Shown here in pieces: positions 8,672 to 17,013 of a DNA stretch of 51,077 bases. The notes under the pieces were generated by a model, which was given only the letters and a program-made list of their open reading frames with translations, was not told where the DNA came from and made no database searches. A program made the translations under genes and the position numbers. Source of the stretch: Caldilineaceae bacterium (lineage in GTDB: Bacteria; Chloroflexota; Anaerolineae; Caldilineales; Caldilineaceae); contig JAPKMW010000086.1 in the NCBI GenBank assembly GCA_026645575.1, positions 1-51,077 of the forward strand, in the 5' to 3' direction. Position 1 is the stretch's first letter. Each line of letters starts with the position of its first letter.

Positions 8672-9058
8672 GTGGAGCATTACGTTCAATACCGTAACCC
8701 GGCCCTGGTCGGCGGCGACTGTATGGAGAGCATCGGCGGCGACTTTGTCATTGGCACCAACAAGGGGCTGGTCTATCGCTTGCCGGGCAATACTGTCTGG
8801 CTCATCTGTGGACAGGGGCGACCCCGCCGCTACTTTCTGCGCAGCCGTTTTGTCGTGGACGCGGTGGGTGCGGACGATGATGGTTCGATCTTTCGCTATT
8901 ATGCCCAAGGGCGCGTCGGCCAATGGCTGCAACCACCCCTGCCGCTCGATCACCTGCCCTGGTTTGCCGAATTCCGTCATCACCAGAGCAATTTCAGCTT
9001 TGGCTTGAACCCGATTCCAGTGCGCTTTGTGCCATTATGGGAAGAGTTGGTTCGTTAG
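8672..9058 (+). CDS. Hypothetical protein, beta-rich
   Basis: The protein has 128 residues with a GTG start 5 nt after the preceding stop, so it is likely translationally linked to the P-loop-like gene. The sequence is rich in aromatic and Gly residues (GGDFVIGTNKGLVYRLPG and FGLNPIPVRFVPLWEELV), with no signal peptide or membrane segment. I do not recognise a family. The pair at 8037-9058 could form a two-gene unit inserted in the sugar region. Confidence 0.6.
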   Translation: MEHYVQYRNPALVGGDCMESIGGDFVIGTNKGLVYRLPGNTVWLICGQGRPRRYFLRSRFVVDAVGADDDGSIFRYYAQGRVGQWLQPPLPLDHLPWFAEFRHHQSNFSFGLNPIPVRFVPLWEELVR

Positions 9059-9080
9059 CTTCTGTTCCAAAACGCATGTT

Positions 9081-9175
9081 CTACCGCCAAGGACGCCAAG
9101 CGCGCAAAGGTTCACAAAGGTTTTTCTCCAGTTTTTCTTTGCGCGCTTGGCGTCCTTGGCGGTGGTAAAGCGCTT
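9081..9175. repeat. Palindrome of the CGCCAAGGACGCCAAG type
   Basis: CTACCGCCAAGGACGCCAAG (from 9081) extends through CGCGCAAAG to 9109. It is mirrored by CTTTGCGCGCTTGGCG (9147-9162) continuing CCTTGGCGGTGG to about 9174. The stem is about 28 bp around a 37-nt loop, with a 9-nt internal unit (CGCCAAGRA). This motif type is widespread in intergenic DNA of many bacteria. It lies between the hypothetical gene and the acetyltransferase. Confidence 0.85.
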
Positions 9176-9230
9176 TCACAACGAAATTTAGTTAGCGCAA
9201 TGGGCTAGGATTAGAACAGTGGGGTGTAGG

Positions 9231-9782
9231 ATGAGAATTGTTGACCTGACGAGAGCAGATGAAGCGTTGATCCGACAGTGTGCTGAACTGCTGGTCGAGG
9301 GCTTTCGGGTCATGGCGCCCGACGGGTGGACGACGATGGACGAAGCGCTAGAGGAAATGGACGAGTGTCTGGACGCCGAGTTTATCTGCCGGGTGGCGGT
9401 GGATGAGACGGGCGTGGCGCTGGGGTGGATCGGCGGGCGACCGGAATATGACGGGCGCGTCTGGGAGTTGCACCCAATCGTGGTGCGACCGGCGCAGCAG
9501 CGGCGGGGGATTGGCCGCGCTTTGGTGCTGGACTTGGAAGCGCAGGTGAAGGCGCGCGGCGGGATTACGATCTCGCTAGGCACCGATGATGTGAATAACC
9601 TAACCACTCTCGGCGGCGTTGATCTTTATCCCGACCCGTTGGCGCACCTCCGCCAAATTCGCAACCTGCATGGACATCCCTTCGAGTTTTATCAGAAGCT
9701 TGGCTATGTTTTCATCGGCTTGCTACCGGATGCCAACGGTTTTGGCAAGCCCGATCTTTTTATGGCAAAGCGGGTAGGATGA
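9231..9782 (+). CDS. GNAT acetyltransferase of the AAC(6')-Ii type
   Basis: The protein has 183 residues from the ATG at 9231; an in-frame GTG at 9219 is possible, but family alignment favours MRIVDL. It carries the full GNAT fold: WELHPIVVRP (strand 4), QQRRGIGRAL (acetyl-CoA pyrophosphate loop), then GGITISLGTDD, HPFEFYQKLGY and LPDANGFGKPDLFMAK. From memory, these C-terminal blocks match E. faecium AAC(6')-Ii nearly word for word (GGITIYLGTDD, HPYEFYEKLGY, LPNANGWDKPDIWMAK), so aminoglycoside 6'-N-acetyltransferase-like chemistry is likely. An intrinsic chromosomal protein with another amine substrate is equally possible. Its 3' end overlaps the convergent oxidoreductase gene by 23 nt. Confidence 0.85.
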   Translation: MRIVDLTRADEALIRQCAELLVEGFRVMAPDGWTTMDEALEEMDECLDAEFICRVAVDETGVALGWIGGRPEYDGRVWELHPIVVRPAQQRRGIGRALVLDLEAQVKARGGITISLGTDDVNNLTTLGGVDLYPDPLAHLRQIRNLHGHPFEFYQKLGYVFIGLLPDANGFGKPDLFMAKRVG

Positions 9783-10770
9783 CAACGCCGGCCCCTTCCA
9801 AGGAGGCCCGCGCCCCGTTCGCCATTGCCACGGCCAGGCGCGCTTGCTGCGGTGTACCAATGGTTGGCGTGCGTTGGTTTTGCACACAATCGACAAAATA
9901 GGCCACCTCGGCGGCCCAAGCGTCGCTCCCGCGATCCGGCACGGGTAGAAAATAATTCTTGCCCGGTTCATAGACGGTCAACGAATCGATGCCGCCCCCC
10001 ATCTCCACGCTGACGCCGCCGGCCTTGAAGAGATATTCCACCCGCCCCCCTTCACAGTGAACGATCAGGCTCATGCTAAAGGGATAGTCAGCGGGCAACA
10101 ACTCAGAGGCTTCGATCATGGCGGCGCCGCTGCGGTAATCAACCGTCGCCAACAGGTGATCCCACATCCCCGGCGCGCTCTGGCGACCCCGGCAGTAGAT
10201 GCTCTGCGGCTCTCCAAAGAGCCAGTTGAGCGCATCAATATCATGAATCATCAGGTCGATGACGGCGCCGCCGCTCTGGGCTGGGTCGGTAAACCAGGAA
10301 GACCAGGCCGGTTGCTGCGAGAGGCGGGTAGCAATGGCCGAAAAGGGTTTGCCAATCGCTCCGCTCTGCACAAAGCCGACCAACGCCTTGTACTCCGGCC
10401 AGAAGCGCAAGGTCTGACCGATCATCAAGAAGTTGCCGCTCGCCTGCCAGGCTGCGATCATGGCGTCACAATCGGCCACGGTGAGGGCAAAGGGCTTTTC
10501 CAGCAGGACATGTTTGCCCGCCGCCAGCGCCGCCAGCGTCATCGGCTTGTGCAGCGAGGTGGGCAAGGTAATGCTAACGGCGTCGATGGCCGGATCGTTG
10601 ATGATCGCCATCCCATCGGTCGTGGGAACGCCGCCCACTTCATCGGTCAGGGCTTTTGCCTTTGCCAGCGTGCGCGACGCAATCGCCGCCACCGTTACAC
10701 CAGGGATTTTTGCATAGCCGCGGGCGTGGGTGCTGCCCATAAAGCCCGCGCCAAGAATGCCAACGTTCAT
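9760..10770 (-). CDS. Gfo/Idh/MocA family NAD(P)-dependent oxidoreductase
   Basis: The protein has 336 residues. The Rossmann motif GILGAGFMGSTHARGY lies at 4-19. The EKP signature (LLEKPFALTVADCD) at about 94-107 carries the catalytic Lys, and DLMIHDIDALNW in the C-terminal domain holds the conserved Asp/His pair. Such enzymes oxidise or reduce sugars and inositols with NAD(P). The leftward orientation is shared with the sugar isomerase gene upstream, separated by a 7-mer palindrome (10787-10865). It probably supplies a sugar dehydrogenase step of the local catabolic route; the substrate is unknown. Confidence 0.92.
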   Translation of the reverse strand: MNVGILGAGFMGSTHARGYAKIPGVTVAAIASRTLAKAKALTDEVGGVPTTDGMAIINDPAIDAVSITLPTSLHKPMTLAALAAGKHVLLEKPFALTVADCDAMIAAWQASGNFLMIGQTLRFWPEYKALVGFVQSGAIGKPFSAIATRLSQQPAWSSWFTDPAQSGGAVIDLMIHDIDALNWLFGEPQSIYCRGRQSAPGMWDHLLATVDYRSGAAMIEASELLPADYPFSMSLIVHCEGGRVEYLFKAGGVSVEMGGGIDSLTVYEPGKNYFLPVPDRGSDAWAAEVAYFVDCVQNQRTPTIGTPQQARLAVAMANGARASLEGAGVVILPALP

Positions 10771-10786
10771 CGTTCTACTCCTCTGT

Positions 10787-10865
10787 GAGTTACGAATTAC
10801 GAGTTACGAGTTACGAGTTACGAGTTACGTACATTACGTAACTCGTAACTCGTAATTCGTAACTC
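10787..10865. repeat. Palindrome with heptamer-repeat arms (GAGTTAC)
   Basis: Six tandem GAGTTAC units (one GAATTAC) occupy 10787-10828. After a 9-nt centre, four inverse units GTAACTC (one GTAATTC) follow at 10838-10865. The exact 7-nt period recalls the short tandem heptamer repeats (STRRs) known from cyanobacteria. It lies between two leftward genes. Confidence 0.95.
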
Positions 10866-10868
10866 CAA

Positions 10869-11678
10869 TTATCCTAGCCCCAGCCCCTCTAAGGTCTGAT
10901 AACTCTGCTTCATCGCCGCGTTGACATCGGCCAGCGGCGGCCAGGGTTCGCCGTAGAATTCGATTTCGACAGTGAAGGGACCTCGATAGTTGCTCTGCTT
11001 GAAAATGTTGATAATGCCGGCAAAGTCAACATGGCCCTGGCCGACGGCGGGGAAGTTCCAGACTTTGCCTTCGGCGCCCTTGTCTTTGAGGTGGCAATGC
11101 ACCAGCAGATCAAGACAGCCGGGCAGATCATCGACCGCTTTGACGTTGCCATAAAACTCGCAGTTGGCGGTGTCATAGTTGACGCGCACGTTGGGTCGGT
11201 TGATCCGCTCGATCACGGGGCGGGCCGTTGCGCCGCTACTGGTGATTTCGCCGTGGATCTCCAGGCCAATCATAATGTCGCGAGCGGCGGCGTAGTCGGC
11301 TAGGTCGAAGATGGTACGCATAAAGCCGGCCTCATCTTCGTGTTCGCTGTAGTGGCCGCCGACCGCCGTGTTCATCAGGTCGATGCCCAGCCGTTGACAG
11401 AGATCAATGGCCTGCTTCCCGGCTTCTAAACCGGCCTGCGTCGTCAGATCCGAATGGCCGCTCAGGCTGACGGGGATCAGGCCCAGTTTGTTCAACATAC
11501 GCTGAATTTTGCCCAATGTAACGCCATCAGCGTCCAGCGGGACATGCTCGGTCCAGCCGCCGACGGCGCTCAATTCCACAAAGCGAAAGCCGGCGGCGGC
11601 GATGCCCTCCAACGCTTCTTCCAGGCTGTAGGTGTGGTAGCTGTTGGTGTGACCACCCAGGCGATTTTGTAAGGTCAT
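10869..11678 (-). CDS. Sugar phosphate isomerase/epimerase-like TIM-barrel protein
   Basis: From the ATG at 11678 the product has 269 residues. GGAGGAG lies 5 nt upstream; a longer frame opens at 11741 but lacks a ribosome site. The fold is AP endonuclease 2/xylose isomerase-like (PF01261). GLEIHGEI (metal-binding Glu, His), VNYDTANCEFYG, LLVHCHLKDKG (HxHxKD metal motif) and FTVEIEFYGEP (last metal Glu) are visible. This is the metal site of IolE/IolH-type and related sugar epimerases. It is paired with the downstream Gfo/Idh/MocA oxidoreductase, a frequent combination in carbohydrate loci. Confidence 0.88.
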   Translation of the reverse strand: MTLQNRLGGHTNSYHTYSLEEALEGIAAAGFRFVELSAVGGWTEHVPLDADGVTLGKIQRMLNKLGLIPVSLSGHSDLTTQAGLEAGKQAIDLCQRLGIDLMNTAVGGHYSEHEDEAGFMRTIFDLADYAAARDIMIGLEIHGEITSSGATARPVIERINRPNVRVNYDTANCEFYGNVKAVDDLPGCLDLLVHCHLKDKGAEGKVWNFPAVGQGHVDFAGIINIFKQSNYRGPFTVEIEFYGEPWPPLADVNAAMKQSYQTLEGLGLG

Positions 11679-11730
11679 GCGCTCTCCTCCTTCGGGATCT
11701 GCTGGTACAGTTCCGCGGTCGAGTGTGGGG

Positions 11731-11760
11731 TTGGATGACAAGGGAACCGAATGGTATGAT
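11731..11760 (+). promoter_or_regulatory. Predicted promoter for the membrane-protein gene
   Basis: TTGGAT (11731-11736), an 18-nt spacer and an extended -10 TGG-TATGAT (TATGAT at 11755-11760) are present, with a start near 11767, about 80 nt before the coding start. Confidence 0.5.
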
Positions 11761-11849
11761 GAGTGTGGGAGTGATTCTGTTACAAGCGTAAAGGAATCGT
11801 AGCAGAAAGTTAATCAGGCGTCAATCCACATTTTGAAACGTGATAGAAC

Positions 11850-12575
11850 TTGAAGACCATGAAGAAGCAACTTGAAGCACAACCTTTGTCAATTGGGGAG
11901 CTGCTCAGTTTCGGCTGGCGGCTCTATAATGAACATTTCGGTGATATTCTCCGAATCATTCTTTGCGTCTACATTCCGATCAACCTAATGATCGCCCTCG
12001 TGCCTCTAGAGTGGACCCTGCCGGACGATGGCACTGGTGTCGGGCCGCTCACCCTCAGTTATGCGCCCTTTCTTGAACTCTTTATCGGCATCATTGCCGC
12101 CATCGCCATTGCCGCCTTGGTGGAGCAAGCCGTGCAGGGCGAACAGATGGCGTGGTCGGCGGCGCTGCGTCACGGTCTTGCCCGTTGGCTACCAGCGCTG
12201 GGTACGGAGTTACTGGGGGCGCTCATCATCCTGGGACTGACCTTTTTGTTGATTATCCCCGGCATTATCTGGGCCATCTATTATGCCTTTTTGCTCTATG
12301 GCGTGGCGTTGCGCAACGTGAGCGGCAGAAGGGCGCTGGCCTATAGCAAAGGGCTGGTGCAAGGGCAGTGGTGGCGCGTCTTTGGTATCCTGCTGATGAC
12401 CAGCCTCCTGGGGCAGGTGATCCTGCTGGTGATTGTCGCCCTGCTCACGCTCATCGCCGACAACCCCGTGGCCGAGTTTATTATCAACAGTACGATTGAT
12501 GTGGTCGCCGGCTTCTTTATGGTGGTGACAGCGCTTTTCTTCCTGAATACCGATTATGTGAAGCAGAAGGAATAA
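11850..12575 (+). CDS. Multi-spanning membrane protein (GPDase-membrane/YciC-like)
   Basis: The protein has 241 residues, or 238 from the second ATG at 11859. About five to six membrane segments are visible (roughly 33-52, 72-97, 113-140, 170-198, 207-228). The N-terminal LSIGELLSFGWRLYNEHFGD, the LLIIPGIIWAIYYAFLLYGV core and a following GRRALAYSKGLVQGQWWRVF resemble DUF975/YciC-type and glycerophosphodiesterase membrane domains. No enzyme domain is attached. Its stop codon lies in a bidirectional palindrome shared with the convergent ThDP enzyme gene. Confidence 0.8.
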   Translation: MKTMKKQLEAQPLSIGELLSFGWRLYNEHFGDILRIILCVYIPINLMIALVPLEWTLPDDGTGVGPLTLSYAPFLELFIGIIAAIAIAALVEQAVQGEQMAWSAALRHGLARWLPALGTELLGALIILGLTFLLIIPGIIWAIYYAFLLYGVALRNVSGRRALAYSKGLVQGQWWRVFGILLMTSLLGQVILLVIVALLTLIADNPVAEFIINSTIDVVAGFFMVVTALFFLNTDYVKQKE

Positions 12576-12630
12576 TGAATGGAGAATGGAAAATTAATAA
12601 TTGTTAATTCTCCATTCTCCATTCATTATT
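12571..12630. terminator. Bidirectional palindrome with heptamer arms between convergent genes
   Basis: AATGGAG/AATGGAA units are mirrored by CTCCATT CTCCATT around an AATTAATAATTGTTAATT core. Both stop codons (12573-12575 and 12629-12631) fall inside or at its edge. Position and symmetry suit a two-way terminator; the period is again 7 nt. Confidence 0.75.
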
Positions 12631-14302
12631 ATGTCGGCGTCCACGCTCGTGGCGCAATGCCGTCGATATGGGTTTTGACATCGACCACCGCCGGTTTGCC
12701 GGCTGCAAAGGCTTGATCAAGTGCGCTTTCCAATTCGCCGGGTTTGTTGACCGTGATGCCAAAACAGCCTAGCGCCGCTGCTTGTTTGGCAAAATCACTC
12801 TCCGGGAAGAGCCAGAGTTCATCGGAGCCGGGCGTTTGGCCACCATAGATCGCCTCGACGCCATGTTTCTCCTGGTTGAGCGAATGGTTGTTGTTGACCA
12901 CGATGACCGGGTTGATGCCATATTTGCGCGCCGTATCCAACTCGGTGATGTGATACCAGATGCCGCCGTCGCCGGTGAAGCAGAGGACAGGGCGATCCGG
13001 CGCGGCGCACTTGGCGCCGATGGCCGCCGGCACACCCCAGCCCAGTGAACCGGCGCAGCGGATATAGCTTTGGTCAGGATGTTTCAGATCGAGCATGGTG
13101 CCGGTCCAGATGCCGGAATGGCCGGTGTCCGAAACCAGAATGGCATCAGACGGCAGATAATTGCTCAGGTCGCGACAGAGCCGTTCCGGCCGCATTGGCT
13201 CGATTTCTGAATTGAATACATCGCTGACACTGCTTTTCCATGCTTGCACCAACGTCTGCACGCGATTGACCCAGGCAGTGCGCGGCGCCTCCGTTTCTGC
13301 TTGTTGCAGCATTCGACGCAATGTGTTTCGGACATCACCCTGTAGACCCACTTTCACCGGGTAATTGCGCCCGATCTCCGCCGGGTTGATGTCGAGCTGA
13401 ATGATGGGGGTTCCGTAAGGCGGAATCGTATAGTTATTGGTGACTTGCCCACCGGTATGGCTGCCGATAAAGAAGACGAGATCCGCTTCACAGAGCGTCT
13501 GGTTGGCGCACGCCCGCGAGTAGGAACCGGGGACGCCCACCGCCAGCGGATGATCCGCTGGGAACATCGCTTTGGCATTCAATGCCGTCGCCACGGGAAT
13601 CGACAGTTTCTCCGCCAGGGCAATCAGTTCATCTCTCGCCCCTGACGCCGTCACGCCGCCGCCCGCCACAATGACCGGACGTTGAGCCTGGGCGAGCAGG
13701 TGTAGCGCTGCCATCACCTGTTCCAACTCGGCTTCGGGGCGGAAGGGGGGCAGGTAAGCAAATTGCGCTTCGATGATCACCTCCAGCGCGGCTTCGTGAT
13801 CGACCACCACTTGGCCGGCAAGCCCTTCTAGCTCGATATGCGCCGGCCCCGGTGTGCCGGTGGTCGCAGCCCGGAATGCTTGGCGTAGGTAGACGGGCAG
13901 TTGCTCCGGTTTGGCGACAAAGGCGCTATATTTGGTCACAGCGGCAAAGGGGTTGACGTGATCGACTTCCTGGTAGGCGTGACGCTGTTGGTGGATCTGC
14001 AACTCGCGCCCGGTGAGGGCAATGACCGGTGCGCAAGCGAGATAAGCGTCTTGCAACCCGGCGGCCAAGTTGAGCGCCCCCACCGATTGGGCCATACAGA
14101 GGCTGGGGCCACGGCGGACACGGGCGTAAGCATCAGCCATATAGGCGGCGGCCTTTTCGCCGTGGGTCTGGATGCGGCGGATGCCCAACTTTTCCATCTC
14201 CATCAACGCTCTGGGCGCAATATAGGGCATAAAAAAAACGTGCGTCAGGCCATAGCCGTGGACAGTTTCGGCCAGAAAGCGCGCGCCGGTCATGGTTGGC
14301 AT
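12629..14302 (-). CDS. Thiamine-diphosphate enzyme, acetolactate-synthase-like
   Basis: From the ATG at 14302, preceded by AGGAGA, the product has 557 residues; the in-frame start at 14341 lacks a ribosome site. The three-domain ThDP architecture is complete. The Pyr domain carries the catalytic Glu context (RIQTHGEKAAAYMADAYAR). The central domain (RPVIVAGGGVTASGARDEL) follows, and the PP domain carries GDGGIWYHITELDTARKYG then NNN, the ThDP/Mg motif. Family members include acetolactate synthase, glyoxylate carboligase and benzoylformate decarboxylase. No small regulatory subunit gene is adjacent, so a catabolic decarboxylase or carboligase is more likely than valine synthesis. Confidence 0.9.
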   Translation of the reverse strand: MPTMTGARFLAETVHGYGLTHVFFMPYIAPRALMEMEKLGIRRIQTHGEKAAAYMADAYARVRRGPSLCMAQSVGALNLAAGLQDAYLACAPVIALTGRELQIHQQRHAYQEVDHVNPFAAVTKYSAFVAKPEQLPVYLRQAFRAATTGTPGPAHIELEGLAGQVVVDHEAALEVIIEAQFAYLPPFRPEAELEQVMAALHLLAQAQRPVIVAGGGVTASGARDELIALAEKLSIPVATALNAKAMFPADHPLAVGVPGSYSRACANQTLCEADLVFFIGSHTGGQVTNNYTIPPYGTPIIQLDINPAEIGRNYPVKVGLQGDVRNTLRRMLQQAETEAPRTAWVNRVQTLVQAWKSSVSDVFNSEIEPMRPERLCRDLSNYLPSDAILVSDTGHSGIWTGTMLDLKHPDQSYIRCAGSLGWGVPAAIGAKCAAPDRPVLCFTGDGGIWYHITELDTARKYGINPVIVVNNNHSLNQEKHGVEAIYGGQTPGSDELWLFPESDFAKQAAALGCFGITVNKPGELESALDQAFAAGKPAVVDVKTHIDGIAPRAWTPT

Positions 14303-14384
14303 GTGGGTTCTCCTGCTGTTGTTGAAGTTGGCTGATAGCAATAGAGCAATTTAAAGACAATTCTAAACATTTTTGCCAAATTGT

Positions 14385-15185
14385 CTAGCGCAAATTATCC
14401 AGAACTGATAAGGGTGTTGCCGCTAGTAAACCGGCATCAATCGGCAAGACAACACCAGAGATCCAGCGCGCTTCATCGCTGGCAAGGAAGACCGCGGCCC
14501 AGGCCACATCCCAGGCGTCGCCTTCGGTGCCGAGGGGGCCGGCTTTGCGGCGCAGTTCGCGCGTTTCGGGAGTAACAGTGGCGGCAAAGGGTGCGTGGAG
14601 ATGACCCGGCGCGATACAGTTGACCCGAATGCCCTCCCGCCCATGATGAACCGCCATCGCTTTGGTCAGCGTCACCAACCCGCCTTTGGCGACAGCGTAG
14701 GGAATGTTGGGCGTCATACCGGCGCGCAACCCGTCAATCGACGAGACATGAATAACCGACCCGCCGCCGGACGCCACCATCGGCGGCACAGCATATTTGC
14801 TCACTAGCACCGCGCTTTTCAGGTTGGCGTCCAGCGCCCGCTGCCAGACTGCCTCTTCCACTTCTGTCACCTTGCCGGCCCCGGCCACGCCCACATTGTT
14901 AAACAGAATATGGAGCGCGCCATAGCGTTCGACACAGGCCGCGACCAGGGCGCGACAACTGGCTTCCTGCGTGACATCGGCCTGGAAGATTGAAGCTTCT
15001 CCCCCTTCAGCAACAATGGTGGCCTGGGTTTCCTGCGCCCGTGCCGCATCCCAATCGACCAATAACACATTGGCCCCGTGACGGGCAAAGAGCAGCGCGG
15101 TGGCCTGCCCCGTCCCCACCATCGGCCCGCGGGTGCCGGCGCCGGTGACAATGGCGGTTTTGCCGGCTAATCGTTTGTCGCTCAT
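14385..15185 (-). CDS. Short-chain dehydrogenase/reductase (SDR)
   Basis: The protein has 266 residues of classical SDR type. The cofactor loop reads TGAGTRGPMVGTGQATA, a variant of TGxxxGxG with extra residues. NNVG (about 91-94) follows, and the catalytic triad is Ser in VSSIDG with YAVAKGG carrying Tyr and Lys. D47-D48 region residues (LLVDWD) favour NAD. It is transcribed leftward upstream of the ThDP enzyme (82-nt gap) and divergently from the DHDPS-type aldolase. In acid-sugar pathways such SDRs oxidise 2-keto-3-deoxy sugar acids (for example KDF dehydrogenase); that role is inferred from context. Confidence 0.9.
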   Translation of the reverse strand: MSDKRLAGKTAIVTGAGTRGPMVGTGQATALLFARHGANVLLVDWDAARAQETQATIVAEGGEASIFQADVTQEASCRALVAACVERYGALHILFNNVGVAGAGKVTEVEEAVWQRALDANLKSAVLVSKYAVPPMVASGGGSVIHVSSIDGLRAGMTPNIPYAVAKGGLVTLTKAMAVHHGREGIRVNCIAPGHLHAPFAATVTPETRELRRKAGPLGTEGDAWDVAWAAVFLASDEARWISGVVLPIDAGLLAATPLSVLDNLR

Positions 15186-15226
15186 GATGACTCCTTGCCG
15201 TGGGAATGCACCCCACGAAAAGTGAG

Positions 15227-15254
15227 TTGCAATCTAGGGAAGATGTGATAGTAT
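15227..15254 (+). promoter_or_regulatory. Possible promoter of the aldolase-HAD-fucosidase run
   Basis: TTGCAA (15227-15232), 16 nt and TAGTAT (15249-15254) precede the aldolase ATG by about 43 nt. The match is weak. A short dyad, CGTGGG...CCCACG, lies just upstream in the shared divergent region. Confidence 0.3.
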
Positions 15255-15296
15255 GGTGATTATAACATCCCAATCCCTAAAGAAAAAGAGGTTCAC

Positions 15297-16211
15297 ATGG
15301 CCCGTTATCCACAAGCAATTTTAGTCTCCTGCGAAGTGCCGTGGGATGAAAATGAGCAGTTGATCGAGGAGGTCTTCCGGCAAGAGGTGCGCATGGTGCT
15401 GGAACAGTTCAACCATCTCTACATCTTTGGCACGGCGGGTGAGGGGTACGCCGTCGATGCGCCCCGCTTTCAGCAGATTGTGCGCATCTTTCACGAAGAG
15501 ACACGGGGGCAGGATGTCCACCCAATGGTCGGCGTGATCGCGCTCTCCACCGCCAATTTTATTGAGCGGATTGGTTTTGCCTATGATGTTGGCTTTCGTG
15601 TTTTTCAGATTTCGTTGCCGGCCTGGGGTGCGCTCAATGACCAGGAGATGATGACCTTTTTCCGTGATGTCTGTGGCGCTTTCCCGAATGCTCAGTTTTT
15701 ACACTACAACCTGCCGCGCACCAAGCGGGTGTTGACCGGCGCCGACTATCGTCGCTTGATCGACGCGATCCCCAATCTGGTTGCCACCAAGAATACCGGC
15801 GGTGGACTGGAGCGGGCCGCCGATCTCGTGACCAACGCCGGCGAGTTGCAACATTTCTTGGGTGAGCAGAACTTTCCGCATGGCTGCCTGTACGGCGAAT
15901 GTTCGCTGCTCTCCTCCTTTGGGCCGATGTCGCCGCATAAGGCGAAGGCGTTGTTTGAAGCGGGGCAGACCGGCGATCTGGTCAACCTCTTCAAGCTGCA
16001 AAAAGAGTTTCACGACATGTTGCATGGGGTGCTGGGGGTGGCACTGGCCGCCGGCCGAATCGACGGCGCCTACGACAAGATGTTGGTGCGGCTCGGCGGG
16101 TTGGAGGAGATGCCGCTACGGCTGCTTTCCCCCTATCAGGGCTTTAGCGAAGAAGAATATCGGGCGTGTAAACGCGCCTTGCATGAGCGCTTTCCAGAGT
16201 TTTTACCCTGA
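15297..16211 (+). CDS. DHDPS/N-acetylneuraminate lyase family aldolase
   Basis: The protein has 304 residues with a (beta/alpha)8 class I aldolase fold. The carboxylate-binding loop is GTAGEG (about 45-50), the catalytic Tyr is Y137 (HYNLPR), and the Schiff-base Lys is K165 (ATKNTGG). All key residues are present, so it is probably active on a 2-keto acid, releasing pyruvate. GAGG precedes the ATG. The gene is followed by a HAD phosphatase and GH29 fucosidase in the same direction. A 2-keto-3-deoxy sugar acid aldolase would fit the GalD-type dehydratase at 6.7 kb. Substrate cannot be fixed from sequence. Confidence 0.88.
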   Translation: MARYPQAILVSCEVPWDENEQLIEEVFRQEVRMVLEQFNHLYIFGTAGEGYAVDAPRFQQIVRIFHEETRGQDVHPMVGVIALSTANFIERIGFAYDVGFRVFQISLPAWGALNDQEMMTFFRDVCGAFPNAQFLHYNLPRTKRVLTGADYRRLIDAIPNLVATKNTGGGLERAADLVTNAGELQHFLGEQNFPHGCLYGECSLLSSFGPMSPHKAKALFEAGQTGDLVNLFKLQKEFHDMLHGVLGVALAAGRIDGAYDKMLVRLGGLEEMPLRLLSPYQGFSEEEYRACKRALHERFPEFLP

Positions 16212-16296
16212 GCGCCTTACCTTTTCATCCACATGTGCCTGTCTTTGACGCCAGTACTTGGATGGGCGACTAACGTAGGGATCAGTTCTGTTTTCT

Positions 16297-17013
16297 ATGA
16301 TAAAGGCACCACAACTACCAATTACCGCCCTCCTCTTCGACATGGACGGCCTCATGATCGACACGGAACGCATGGCCCAACGGGCGTGGCAACAGGCCGG
16401 CGCCGAATTTGGCTTTACCCTGCCCGATGAGCTATATCTACAAGCCGTAGGTCGCACGGCCAAGGCGACGGAAACGCTCTTCCGCGCCGGGCTGGGCGCG
16501 GACTTTCCCTTTGAAGCAGTCTATGCGCGTAAGCAGCATCATCTCTACACGGCGATAGAAGAGGAAGGCATCCCGACCAAACCTGGTTTGCTGGAATTGC
16601 TCGATCTGGTGGACTGCCAGGGGATGCCCAAAGCGGTCGCGACCTCAACCGCCCGTGTGCTTGCCCTCAAGAAGCTCACCGCCGCCAAGTTGTTACACCA
16701 CTTTGACACAATGGTTTGCGGTGACGAAGTGGCGCATGGTAAACCAGCCCCCGACATCTTTCTCGCTGCCGCCGCCAAGCTGAAGGTGGCCCCGGCGCAC
16801 TGTCTGGTTTTGGAAGATTCGAGCGCCGGCATCCAGGCTGCTCACGCTGCTGGAATGCGCGCCATTTGGGTGCCTGATCTGATCCAGCCGTCGCCGGAAA
16901 TTATGCCGTTGGCGCATTGCGTAATGCGTGATTTACATGCGGTTTGTGCATTACTTACGACAACATCAAAGCACAGGGAACACACTCAACCTATCAAAGG
17001 AGACAGACCATGA
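16297..17013 (+). CDS. HAD-superfamily phosphatase (beta-phosphoglucomutase-like)
   Basis: The protein has 238 residues of HAD subfamily IA with an alpha-helical cap. Motif I is FDMDG (nucleophile D15, acid/base D17), motif II is VATSTAR, motif III is GKPAPDIF (Lys) and motif IV is LEDSSAG. The layout matches sugar-phosphate phosphatases and beta-phosphoglucomutases. The last codon overlaps the fucosidase start in ATGA at 17010-17013, indicating translational coupling. It probably dephosphorylates or isomerises a sugar phosphate arising from the same catabolic unit. Confidence 0.9.
   Translation: MIKAPQLPITALLFDMDGLMIDTERMAQRAWQQAGAEFGFTLPDELYLQAVGRTAKATETLFRAGLGADFPFEAVYARKQHHLYTAIEEEGIPTKPGLLELLDLVDCQGMPKAVATSTARVLALKKLTAAKLLHHFDTMVCGDEVAHGKPAPDIFLAAAAKLKVAPAHCLVLEDSSAGIQAAHAAGMRAIWVPDLIQPSPEIMPLAHCVMRDLHAVCALLTTTSKHREHTQPIKGDRP

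Noticed and set aside
10787..10865. CRISPR array from regularly spaced repeats
   Set aside because: Units are contiguous 7-mers with no spacers, and the second half is inverted.
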